Assembly: GCA_018385135.1 (NCBI GenBank)
Contig: JAHAWY010000050.1
Location: forward strand, 62,001-126,000
DNA length: 64,000 nucleotides
Origin: Oscillospiraceae bacterium
GTDB taxonomy: Bacteria > Bacillota > Clostridia > Oscillospirales > Oscillospiraceae
Reading direction: 5' to 3'
The position numbers were made by a program, and so were the translations under genes. The notes beneath the pieces are model-generated. The model was not told the origin of the DNA and did no database searches. It was given only the letters and a program-made list of their open reading frames with translations. Shown one piece after another: positions 9,705 to 16,678 of the stretch; position 1 is the stretch's first letter; the number at the start of each line of letters is the position of its first letter.

Positions 9705-10538
9705 ATGAACACCGAAGAAAAGCTTATGAAGTGTCTTGGCTGCGTTAAGGAGAAAACAGGGTTTGAGCCAAAGGTGGCGCTAATTCTGGGTTCGGGACTC
9801 GGTGGCTTCGGTAAGAAAATCGACGCTCGCGCCATTGTTGAATATAAGGATATCGAGGGCTTCCCGATATCAACAGTGCTTGGTCACGAGGGACGCTTCA
9901 TTTTTGGATATGTTGAGGGCGTTCCGATAGTTGCCATGCAGGGAAGAGTCCATTATTACGAGGGCTACGCCATGAGCGATGTTGTTCTGCCGACAAGGCT
10001 GATGGGACTTCTCGGCGCAAAGGCGCTTTTGCTTACTAACGCTGCGGGCGGAGCAAATTTCAGCTTCAGACCGGGCGATTTCATGCTCATCCGCGACCAT
10101 ATAGCAAGCTTCGTTCCCTCACCGCTGGTGGGCAGAAATATAGACTCTCTGGGCACTCGTTTCCCCGATATGAGCCATATATACGACGAGGAGCTGTGTT
10201 CGGCTATTCGCAAAACAGCCGCGGAGAATGCAATTCACCTTCAGGAGGGTGTATACCTTCAGCTCACAGGACCGCAGTTTGAAACTCCGGCCGAGGTTAG
10301 AATGTGCCGCGCCCTAGGTGCTGACGCTCTTGGTATGTCTACCGCCTGCGAGGCAATCGCCGCGCACCATATGGGTATGAGAGTATGCGGAATTTCCTGT
10401 ATCTCCAACCTCGCCTGCGGCATGAGCAGCACACCGCTGACGCATGCGGAGGTTCAAGAGACAGCCGACCGCGTTTCCACACAGTTTACAAAGCTGGTTG
10501 CCAAGTCCATCGCCGCGATCGGTCAAATTCTGGACTGA
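9705..10538 (+). CDS. punA: Purine nucleoside phosphorylase
   Basis: Phosphorolysis of purine nucleosides to base plus (deoxy)ribose-1-phosphate. 277 residues, the trimeric PNP/MTAP class. Seen: LILGSGLGGF (phosphate loop), GHEGRFIFG, QGRVHYYEGYAM, the TNAAGGANFSFRPGDFMLI block (PNP signature around residue 110), LTGPQFETPAEVRM and LGADALGMSTACEAIAAHHMG; the Glu of FETPAE and the Asn of SNLACG are the base-contacting residues of trimeric PNPs. GGAGG precedes ATG 9705. A dehydrogenase gene follows 14 bases later and a BMP-type nucleoside-binding lipoprotein lies 1 kb on, suggesting nucleoside salvage. Confidence 0.93.
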   Translation: MNTEEKLMKCLGCVKEKTGFEPKVALILGSGLGGFGKKIDARAIVEYKDIEGFPISTVLGHEGRFIFGYVEGVPIVAMQGRVHYYEGYAMSDVVLPTRLMGLLGAKALLLTNAAGGANFSFRPGDFMLIRDHIASFVPSPLVGRNIDSLGTRFPDMSHIYDEELCSAIRKTAAENAIHLQEGVYLQLTGPQFETPAEVRMCRALGADALGMSTACEAIAAHHMGMRVCGISCISNLACGMSSTPLTHAEVQETADRVSTQFTKLVAKSIAAIGQILD

Positions 10539-10552
10539 GAGTGGGTGAATAC

Positions 10553-11503
10553 ATGAAAGCCCTTTACTATGATGGAGGGAAAGCCAAGCTGAAAGAGGAT
10601 TATCCTGTTCCGGTACCGCTGGCGCATGAGAGCCTTATAAAAATATCCCTTGCCGCTATATGCAATACTGACAGGGAGATCATGCACGGATATAAGCCCG
10701 ATTTTGCAGGCGTTTTGGGTCACGAATTTGTAGGTGTTGTCGAAAGCTCCAATGACCCTAAGCTTGTGGGCAGGCGTGTTGTCGGCGAGCTGAACGAGGG
10801 CTGCGGCGAGTGCGTTTACTGCAAAACCGGCAGAGAGCACCACTGCGTTTATCGCAAATGTATCGGCATTTCCGGCAAGGATGGCTGCTTTGCTCCGTAT
10901 ATGACAATAGCGACCCGCCTTTTGCATATCGTTCCCGATGAGCTGCCCGATGAGCGTGCGGTTTTTACCGAGCCATTGGCGGCGGCGCTGGAGATCGCCG
11001 AGCAGGTGCATATCAAGCCCTCTACTGAGGTTTGTGTCATCGGCGACGGAAGATTGGCGTTTATGACAGCCCAGGTGCTTGCACTCACTGGCGCGCCTGT
11101 TACCGTTCTCGGCAGGCACGAGGAAAAGCTTGAGATGTTCAAGCCATTTGCAAATACAATTACGGAGACCCGTCAGAGCTTTGAAATCGTTGTTGACGCC
11201 TGCGGCTCGCCAAGCGGCATAGAAACTGCAATGCGCCATGTCCGCAGCAAGGGGACAATCGTTATGAAGTCCACATACGCCAAGGGCAGGGAACTGAACC
11301 TCTCACCCCTGGTTGTTAATGAGGTAAAGCTTATCGGCAGCCGCTGCGGTCCATTTGAGCCGGCGCTGTCGCTTCTTGAGAGAGCTTTAATTGATTTGCC
11401 GCCAATCGAGCTTTTTAAACTTGAGGATTGGGAAGCGGCATTTGCCAGCAAAGCATTTAAGGCAGGCTTCGACTTCAGAGAGAAAATATTACAAAAGTAT
11501 TAA
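10553..11503 (+). CDS. Zinc-dependent MDR dehydrogenase, short form
   Basis: 316 residues of the medium-chain dehydrogenase/reductase superfamily; typical members are 340-360. Seen: a catalytic zinc Cys in AAICNTDREI, the GHEFVG motif, a structural-zinc lobe with four Cys (CGECVYCKTGREHHC), and TEPLAAALE before the Rossmann half. The dinucleotide loop is GDGRLA instead of GxGxxG, lacking the third glycine. ATG 10553 is used; a GTG four codons upstream is possible. It follows punA by 14 bases and is probably cotranscribed, so the substrate may be a sugar or sugar alcohol from nucleoside breakdown (inference only). Confidence 0.8.
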   Translation: MKALYYDGGKAKLKEDYPVPVPLAHESLIKISLAAICNTDREIMHGYKPDFAGVLGHEFVGVVESSNDPKLVGRRVVGELNEGCGECVYCKTGREHHCVYRKCIGISGKDGCFAPYMTIATRLLHIVPDELPDERAVFTEPLAAALEIAEQVHIKPSTEVCVIGDGRLAFMTAQVLALTGAPVTVLGRHEEKLEMFKPFANTITETRQSFEIVVDACGSPSGIETAMRHVRSKGTIVMKSTYAKGRELNLSPLVVNEVKLIGSRCGPFEPALSLLERALIDLPPIELFKLEDWEAAFASKAFKAGFDFREKILQKY

Positions 11504-11529
11504 ATAATTTTTAAATTTATTTTATATAC

Positions 11530-11558
11530 TTGAAAAGAACATATGACTATACTATAAT
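11530..11558 (+). promoter_or_regulatory. Promoter of the BMP-family lipoprotein gene
   Basis: TTGAAA (11530-11535), 17-base spacer, TATAAT (11553-11558). The start codon is about 70 bases downstream with GGAGG just before it. Confidence 0.75.
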
Positions 11559-11631
11559 GTCGCTGTGTCTATGGGAAGGACAAACCTTACCATATACATA
11601 ATAATACTGACAAATTATTTGGAGGTAAAAA

Positions 11632-12807
11632 ATGAAGAAACTAATTGCACTTGCACTGGCTCTGGTCATGCTGCTCGCCCTCGGTGCCTGCGGCTCCAAG
11701 ACCCCTGCTTCCGAGACCGATGTGCCCGAGAATGTTACTCCCTCTGACGGCGGCGAGCCTGTAGAAACAGCTCTCAAGATCGCAGTTGTAACCAGCCCCT
11801 CCGGCGTTGACGACGGCTCTTTCAACCAGAATGTTTATGAAGGCGCAATGGCTTTCGCGGCCGAGCATGAAGGTGTCAGCGTTACTCCCATCCAGGAGAG
11901 CGATATCAACAACTCTGTAAACGCTGTTGCTGATATCGTTGCTGATTACGACGTCATCGTAACCCCGGGCTTCCAGTTCGGCGGTATCACCACTCTGGCT
12001 CAGGAGAACCCTGATAAGAAGTTCATCCTCATCGATGCGTGGCCTGTCGGCGAGGACGGTATGGATCTCCCCGAGGATCAGCCTGTTGACAATATTTACG
12101 CAGTTTACTATGCAGAGCAGGAGTCCGGCTTCTTTGCAGGCGTTGCAGCCGCAATGGAAACCAAGACCGGCAAGGTCGCTGTTGTTAACGGCATCGCATA
12201 TCCCTCCAACGTTAACTATCAGTATGGCTTTGAGGCAGGCGTTGCTTATGCAAACGCTAAGCTCGGCACCTCTGCTGAGTGCGTTGAGATCGACGCATAC
12301 GCAGACACTGACGTTTTGGGTAACGATGTTGGCGGCAACTACATTGGCGACTTTAATGACCCCGCAACCGGCAAGGTCGTAGGCTCCGCTCTCATCGAGC
12401 AGGGCGTTGATATCCTCTTTGTTGCAGCAGGCGACTCCGGCAACGGCGTTTTCACCGCAGCTAAGGAAGCAAGCGGCGTTCGCGTTATCGGCTGCGATGT
12501 TGACCAGTATGATGATGGTGTTAACGGCGATAGCAACATCGTTCTCACCTCCGGTCTGAAGAACATGGCTCTTACTGTTTACAACGCTCTTAACGCAGTT
12601 GTTGACGGCAGCTTCACCGGCGCAAACGTTCGCCTGAACGCAACGACCGACGGCACCGGCTTTGTTTCCGAAGAAGGTCGTCATCAGCTCTCTGAGGAGA
12701 CCCTTGCTGCCTGCACCGAAGCTTTCGAGGCTATTAAAGCAGGCACAATCGTTCCTCCTTACTTCATGAGCGAAACCACCGTTGAGAACTTTGTTGGTCT
12801 TGAGTAA
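11632..12807 (+). CDS. BMP-family nucleoside-binding lipoprotein
   Basis: 391 residues. The N-terminus is a lipoprotein signal (MKKLIALALALVMLLALGAC), so the mature protein would be lipid-anchored at Cys20, outside the membrane. The body matches the BMP/PnrA/Med family of periplasmic-binding-type proteins for nucleosides: IAVVTSPSGVDDGSFNQNVYEG near residue 50, then YDVIVTPGFQFG, KFILIDAW, EQESGFFAGVAAA and ILFVAAGDSGNGVF. Asp and Phe of the DDGSFNQ segment bind nucleoside in PnrA. No ABC ATPase or permease gene lies beside it, though family members normally precede them. Codons are strongly biased (GCA, GTT, AAC, GGC), suggesting very high expression. A terminator follows. Confidence 0.9.
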   Translation: MKKLIALALALVMLLALGACGSKTPASETDVPENVTPSDGGEPVETALKIAVVTSPSGVDDGSFNQNVYEGAMAFAAEHEGVSVTPIQESDINNSVNAVADIVADYDVIVTPGFQFGGITTLAQENPDKKFILIDAWPVGEDGMDLPEDQPVDNIYAVYYAEQESGFFAGVAAAMETKTGKVAVVNGIAYPSNVNYQYGFEAGVAYANAKLGTSAECVEIDAYADTDVLGNDVGGNYIGDFNDPATGKVVGSALIEQGVDILFVAAGDSGNGVFTAAKEASGVRVIGCDVDQYDDGVNGDSNIVLTSGLKNMALTVYNALNAVVDGSFTGANVRLNATTDGTGFVSEEGRHQLSEETLAACTEAFEAIKAGTIVPPYFMSETTVENFVGLE

Positions 12808-12894
12808 GACCTAAAAACCCATAAAAAAGCCGCCCAAATGCAGGGTGGCAGTATAACGGGATTATTCAAAATACTTAGAATCCGGTGTTTTAAG

Positions 12895-12931
12895 GGAAAC
12901 GGCGTGACTTCGGTCACGCCGTTTCCTTTTT
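12895..12931 (+). terminator. Terminator with UUCG tetraloop after the BMP lipoprotein
   Basis: Arms GGAAACGGCGTGAC (12895-12908) and GTCACGCCGTTTCC (12913-12926) around TTCG, then TTTTTCCC. Very stable. It lies 88 bases after the stop codon, and the rest of 12808-13044 shows nothing recognisable. Confidence 0.85.
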
Positions 12932-13044
12932 CCCTGAAAAGCAAGTGCAGATAAACTTGCCCTGCTTGCCGTCTGCGCTTCGCTGCAAACTTGAAGCAGC
13001 AGAGGGGCATGGCGACTGTTCGCGGACAAAGCACCTTTTGAAAA

Positions 13045-13096
13045 ATAAAAAGCGGAGTATCATAAAAGGAAATCAGATCCTTTAATGATACTCCGC
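13045..13096 (-). terminator. Terminator abutting tRNA-Pro
   Basis: On the minus strand the arms 13085-13096 and 13052-13063 pair perfectly over 12 bp, and after one unpaired base an inner stem of 6 bp (13078-13083 with 13065-13070) continues. A T-rich tail (CTTTTTATTTTTC) follows. The stem starts one base after the encoded CCA of the tRNA. Confidence 0.85.
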
Positions 13097-13097
13097 G

Positions 13098-13174
13098 TGG
13101 TCCGAGTGACAGGAGTCGAACCTGCGGCCTCTTGAACCCCATTCAAGCGCGCTACCAATCTGCGCTACACCCGG
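13098..13174 (-). tRNA. tRNA-Pro (anticodon GGG)
   Basis: 77 bases with encoded CCA. Acceptor CCGGGTG pairs with CACTCGG (one G-U). The anticodon stem CTTGA/TCAAG encloses loop ATGGGGT, giving anticodon GGG. The T-arm GCAGGTTCGACTCCTGT is canonical and A73 is the discriminator. Confidence 0.95.
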
Positions 13175-13202
13175 AAATTGCTGTATTCAACAGCGCTTGA
13201 TT

Positions 13203-13231
13203 ATATTAACACATATCGAAATAAAAAGCAA
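13203..13231 (-). promoter_or_regulatory. Probable tRNA-Pro promoter
   Basis: On the minus strand TTGCTT (13226-13231), 17 bases, TAATAT (13203-13208), overlapping a TATAAT three bases further on. The start point falls about 20 bases before the tRNA. Confidence 0.5.
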
Positions 13232-13264
13232 GAGTTTTTTCTTTGAAAAAGACATAAAAATGCA

Positions 13265-13297
13265 ATAAACGCGCCGAAAAAAATTCGGCGCGTTTAT
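13265..13297 (-). terminator. Terminator of the PQQ-propeller gene cluster
   Basis: Arms ATAAACGCGCCGAA (13265-13278) and TTCGGCGCGTTTAT (13284-13297), 14 bp, followed on the minus strand by TTGCATTTTTATG. It lies 16 bases after the stop codon. Confidence 0.85.
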
Positions 13298-13313
13298 ACA
13301 TATTTTTGCCTTG

Positions 13314-15074
13314 TCAGCTGATGTTGATGCCCCAAATCTTTTGAGCGCGTGTGCCGACAACAACGGTGTTGTTATACACGGCGGGGGAGGCCTCAACATT
13401 GCCGCCTAGATTGATTGAGTCAAGCACGTTCTTTGTACGCCCGTCAATGAGATACATATAGCCGCCGGCGGTGCAGTAAACGATGTAGCCGTTGCCCTCA
13501 GAGTCATAGACGATAACGGGGCTGCTCCAGCTATACACCTGAGTCTGTATCTCCCAAACGACCTCGCCTGTTTCCTTGCTGATGGCGGCGAGAATTCCTG
13601 TTCCGGGGTCGGGAGTCCTTGCAACGGGCACAAAAATGAGGTCGGATAGATTATTCTTTCCCATCGCCAGAGTGCCCTGAACGCCGCCTGAAACGCCGTC
13701 CTCTGTGTAGCAGGTGTAATCCTTCTGCCAGATTATCTCGCCCGTAACAGCGTCGATTTTCCATATGGGGATGGTTGCAGTTTGATTATACGCCGCTCGC
13801 CAACCCGCGCGGAAAGAGGTGCTTGTATAAATATAGGGGTGTCCGTCCTCAAGCTCAAGAACGGGCGTGCAGTTGGTGTCGTCCAGAACATTTTGAACCC
13901 ACTTGAGCTGGAGCGTGCTTAAATCAAGGCACATAAGGTTTCCGCCGTTGTCGGACATGATGAGATGCCCGCGGAAAATAACTGCGCTGTCCTCCATGCC
14001 AAGCCAGTACTGCGAGGAGCTGGTTCTGACACCGTAATAACGCCATTTTACAATGTTTGACGGCTCGACGCTCACGATGCCGTTTTCAACGTCAACCTTG
14101 GTGTTGAGCTTGATTATGTAGAGAATTCCGTTCTCGCCCGGATAGATGAGCTGATCGGTCTCAGCGTCTACAAGCGGACTGCCGTCAAAGAATGAGAGCT
14201 TTCCGCGGAGCGAGAAGCTGTCCTGCCCGCCGAATTCGTACATGACCGAGCAGTCGAACAGATTGATAACAAAGACGTGAGATGAGCCTTTGTAGCTGTC
14301 ATAGCCGGAGCCGAGATAGAGAATGGGATAGCCGCGCGGGTCAAGCGCTCCGGCGCCTTTGAAAGTGAAACCGAGGTAGAGGTTATCACGCGTCTTGTTG
14401 CCTGTGGCAAGGTCTAGGAAGTAGACATTGCCGTCCATCGTTGCGTAAATAACCTCGGTGAGGCTTTCTGCCTCTTTCGCCCACTCATACATATTCATTT
14501 TGGCGCGAAGCTCCTTCGGCCAGGACATCATAAGGGGCTGACCGACCCAGCCGCTGCCCGTCCAAACCTCGCCGTTGGGGGCTTGCAGGTTACTCGTGTT
14601 AACAGACCATGCGTTGACAAGCTTGCCGTTTTCTATGTTCGCAGTACCGTATGCGGCACTGTCGCGGAAGTTGTTGCCGCGGAAGGTCACAATGCCCGGC
14701 AGGTTGGCATAGTCCTGAGGAAAGCCGAAATCAATAATGTCCTTTGCACTGTAGCTCTCAACGATTTCGCCGTTGACCTGAACGGCAGTAGATTGAATGT
14801 AGTTTTCCGGCTTTGTGCTATCGACCGCATATGGCTCATACTCCGGCAATACCGGTTTCGGTTCGGGTGTTTCTTCGGGGACGGGAGTTTCCGAAGAAAG
14901 GTTCTCCTCAAGCGGGGGAGTGAAAAGCGGAGCGGGGTCTGCAAGCGGCTCTGAGTCGGCTATTTTTATAACAATAAGCACCAGCACGGCAAGTAGCGCG
15001 ACGAATATCAGAGCCAACACTATGTTTAGCGCTGTTTTCCCACGGGGGGGCGTTTTTAAATGTGTTTGAGACAT
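13314..15074 (-). CDS. Membrane-anchored PQQ-type beta-propeller protein
   Basis: 586 residues. One membrane helix at about residues 15-39 (ALNIVLALIFVALLAVLVLIV) is followed by a Pro/Glu/Thr-rich linker (residues about 45-85) and a large extracytoplasmic domain. The domain repeats the BamB/PQQ-like pattern, for example YATMDGNVYFLDLATGNKTR, MCLDLSTLQLKWVQNVL, IWKIDAVTGEIIWQKDYT and LAAISKETGEVVWEIQTQ, which fits a propeller of about eight blades. No enzymatic motif is evident; such proteins usually act as scaffolds or sensors of the envelope. It follows the DUF4358 and SGNH genes on the same strand by 95 bases and probably shares their transcript. Confidence 0.8.
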   Translation of the reverse strand: MSQTHLKTPPRGKTALNIVLALIFVALLAVLVLIVIKIADSEPLADPAPLFTPPLEENLSSETPVPEETPEPKPVLPEYEPYAVDSTKPENYIQSTAVQVNGEIVESYSAKDIIDFGFPQDYANLPGIVTFRGNNFRDSAAYGTANIENGKLVNAWSVNTSNLQAPNGEVWTGSGWVGQPLMMSWPKELRAKMNMYEWAKEAESLTEVIYATMDGNVYFLDLATGNKTRDNLYLGFTFKGAGALDPRGYPILYLGSGYDSYKGSSHVFVINLFDCSVMYEFGGQDSFSLRGKLSFFDGSPLVDAETDQLIYPGENGILYIIKLNTKVDVENGIVSVEPSNIVKWRYYGVRTSSSQYWLGMEDSAVIFRGHLIMSDNGGNLMCLDLSTLQLKWVQNVLDDTNCTPVLELEDGHPYIYTSTSFRAGWRAAYNQTATIPIWKIDAVTGEIIWQKDYTCYTEDGVSGGVQGTLAMGKNNLSDLIFVPVARTPDPGTGILAAISKETGEVVWEIQTQVYSWSSPVIVYDSEGNGYIVYCTAGGYMYLIDGRTKNVLDSINLGGNVEASPAVYNNTVVVGTRAQKIWGINIS

Positions 15075-15169
15075 TTTATTCCCACCTAAGTGTTAAATTG
15101 GGGCGGTTTTTGACATTATAGCAAACAGTAACAATAAATGCAAGCTGCGCACAAAAGGGGTGATTTCTA

Positions 15170-15658
15170 CTATTTCAAGGTCTTTTCAAAGGCGGAGAAA
15201 ACTGCCTGCTTATCGCTGTCGGACAAGATCGCATACATAACGTAGTTGCCGATGGTCTTGGTCTCAGCGTTTTGAAGCTTGGGGAATTCCTCGGGCATAT
15301 ACTCGACCATCCATGTATCAACGCGGAACTGAAGGTAATTGGATACAGCGGTCTGAAGCTGCTGAAGCTGTGAGTCGTCCGCGGCTTTAAATATGCCGTA
15401 TTCATCAATATTTACGCCGCGTGAGTTGATTTTTACAACATATTCGGAGACGCTGGAAAGGTCAAAGCCCATAGAGCTGGAGATATAGCTTTCGGGAGCG
15501 TCAACGAGGTCCGCGCCGCTTTCAAGCTCCGAGTTTATTTTGGCGCTGAGTTCTGATACCGCAACATCGTTGCGAACCTCGCCGCCGCCGCAAGCGGTAA
15601 GCGCGGCAGCAGTCATTATTAGGCATAAAAATAATGCTATGATCTTTGTGTTTTTCAC
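15170..15658 (-). CDS. DUF4358-type lipoprotein
   Basis: 162 residues from GTG 15658, with AAGGAAG upstream. The lipoprotein signal ends at LTAC (Cys22). The remaining 140 residues match DUF4358, a small clostridial family seen near SGNH hydrolases and O-acyltransferases. No catalytic residue can be named. It lies 21 bases after the SGNH gene, so the two products probably work together outside the membrane. Function unknown. Confidence 0.75.
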   Translation of the reverse strand: MKNTKIIALFLCLIMTAAALTACGGGEVRNDVAVSELSAKINSELESGADLVDAPESYISSSMGFDLSSVSEYVVKINSRGVNIDEYGIFKAADDSQLQQLQTAVSNYLQFRVDTWMVEYMPEEFPKLQNAETKTIGNYVMYAILSDSDKQAVFSAFEKTLK

Positions 15659-15679
15659 AATTAAGACTTCCTTTCAGGT

Positions 15680-16522
15680 TTATACATAGCCGTGTGTGCG
15701 GATATATTGGATAACGCGCTTAAGTGTTTGCTCGTTAAGATGCAGTGCGTTATCATTGGAATAAGAGGCAGGCAATGCTCCGTCCTCACCTTTCAAGATG
15801 CTTTCGGTGTCGAGAAATTTGACCCCGGTAGAGCCGGCAATGCGCTCAACCCACTCGTTTGCGGTGTCTATTTTGGCGTTTGTGATGCCTGTTCCCGATG
15901 CGTCATATTCGGCGGTGACAGGGTAAATGGAGTTGAGTATGATCTTTGTGTTGGGGCTTGCCTGCGCGATTGCCTGAACAAGAGCGGTATAGGTTTCAAC
16001 AAAGTCCTTTTCCGAGAGGAAAGACACGCCGTTAACGCCTAGGGTTATCAGCATATATTCCGGCTGCTTCAAGGTGACTGCGTCGATAATCGGAATTTCG
16101 CTGCCGTCCTCATATACTATGGTAGAGGTACTCCAGAGAGGGAGGGTAAGTGTCCCGCTGATAGGTGTCCACACCTGGGACGCGGGGACTACGTTGTAAT
16201 GCGCCAAGCTGTAAGTGGTGCTGTCTCCGAGAAAGACGAAGCTGTCGATATAAGACTGACCCATGTCGGCGGTTTCTGCCAGTCTTGTTTCCGTAGAAGC
16301 GGCAGGGTCGGTCGAAGGGATAACGCCGATATCGCCAACGTCGGGCGAGACGTTCGGGTCGTAAGGCTGAATGGAATACAGCGCGGGGTCTATATCCTCG
16401 GGTTTCTCATCGCCGGAACGAGAGCATGAGGCAAAAAGCAAGGCAAAAAATGCCAGAAGCATACATATTATGATTGATGTTGACCAGAAAAAATAAATGT
16501 GTTCCTGTTTGGACGTACCCAT
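15680..16522 (-). CDS. SGNH/GDSL-type hydrolase, membrane-anchored
   Basis: 280 residues. The N-terminal hydrophobic segment (IIICMLLAFFALLFASCS) reads as a lipoprotein signal with Cys at about 32. The catalytic domain starts at FVFLGDSTTYSL, with the block I nucleophile Ser of GDS; MLITLGVNG is the block III position, where Asn of GxND is replaced in order by GVNG; the C-terminal block V appears as NDNALHLNEQ, giving a DxxxLH pattern with the His. Such proteins remove or move acyl groups on cell-surface polymers. AAAGGAGG precedes the ATG. It is the first gene of a three-gene cluster driven from 16570-16598. Confidence 0.8.
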   Translation of the reverse strand: MGTSKQEHIYFFWSTSIIICMLLAFFALLFASCSRSGDEKPEDIDPALYSIQPYDPNVSPDVGDIGVIPSTDPAASTETRLAETADMGQSYIDSFVFLGDSTTYSLAHYNVVPASQVWTPISGTLTLPLWSTSTIVYEDGSEIPIIDAVTLKQPEYMLITLGVNGVSFLSEKDFVETYTALVQAIAQASPNTKIILNSIYPVTAEYDASGTGITNAKIDTANEWVERIAGSTGVKFLDTESILKGEDGALPASYSNDNALHLNEQTLKRVIQYIRTHGYV

Positions 16523-16569
16523 AGTAACCTCCTTTGTGCCTGCAAAGCGGCACAGTATCTAACTTAAGT

Positions 16570-16598
16570 ATATTATCACCGACAGCAGCATAAGTCAA
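16570..16598 (-). promoter_or_regulatory. Promoter of the SGNH/DUF4358/propeller cluster
   Basis: On the minus strand TTGACT (16593-16598), 17-base spacer, TAATAT (16570-16575). The SGNH ATG lies about 48 bases downstream. Confidence 0.65.
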
Positions 16599-16625
16599 CC
16601 GTATGACAATTTGAGCCAATATGAA

Positions 16626-16656
16626 AGACCGCCCGACAGCTTATGTCGGGCGGTCT
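16626..16656 (-). terminator. Terminator of the EF-G-like gene
   Basis: Arms AGACCGCCCGACA (16626-16638) and TGTCGGGCGGTCT (16644-16656), 13 bp with a 5-base loop, then TTTCAT on the minus strand. It follows the stop codon by 22 bases. Confidence 0.7.
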
Positions 16657-16678
16657 GAAATTATTTAATAATAGAGGA

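Noticed and set aside
11641..12684. 347-codon frame antisense to the BMP lipoprotein
   Set aside because: It results from the strong codon bias of the lipoprotein gene; the plus strand has promoter, SD, signal peptide and terminator.
12825..12855. GGGTGGCA sequence that recalls a T-box core
   Set aside because: It lacks ACCGCG, Stem I and a following gene; it is part of a weak GC hairpin after the lipoprotein gene.
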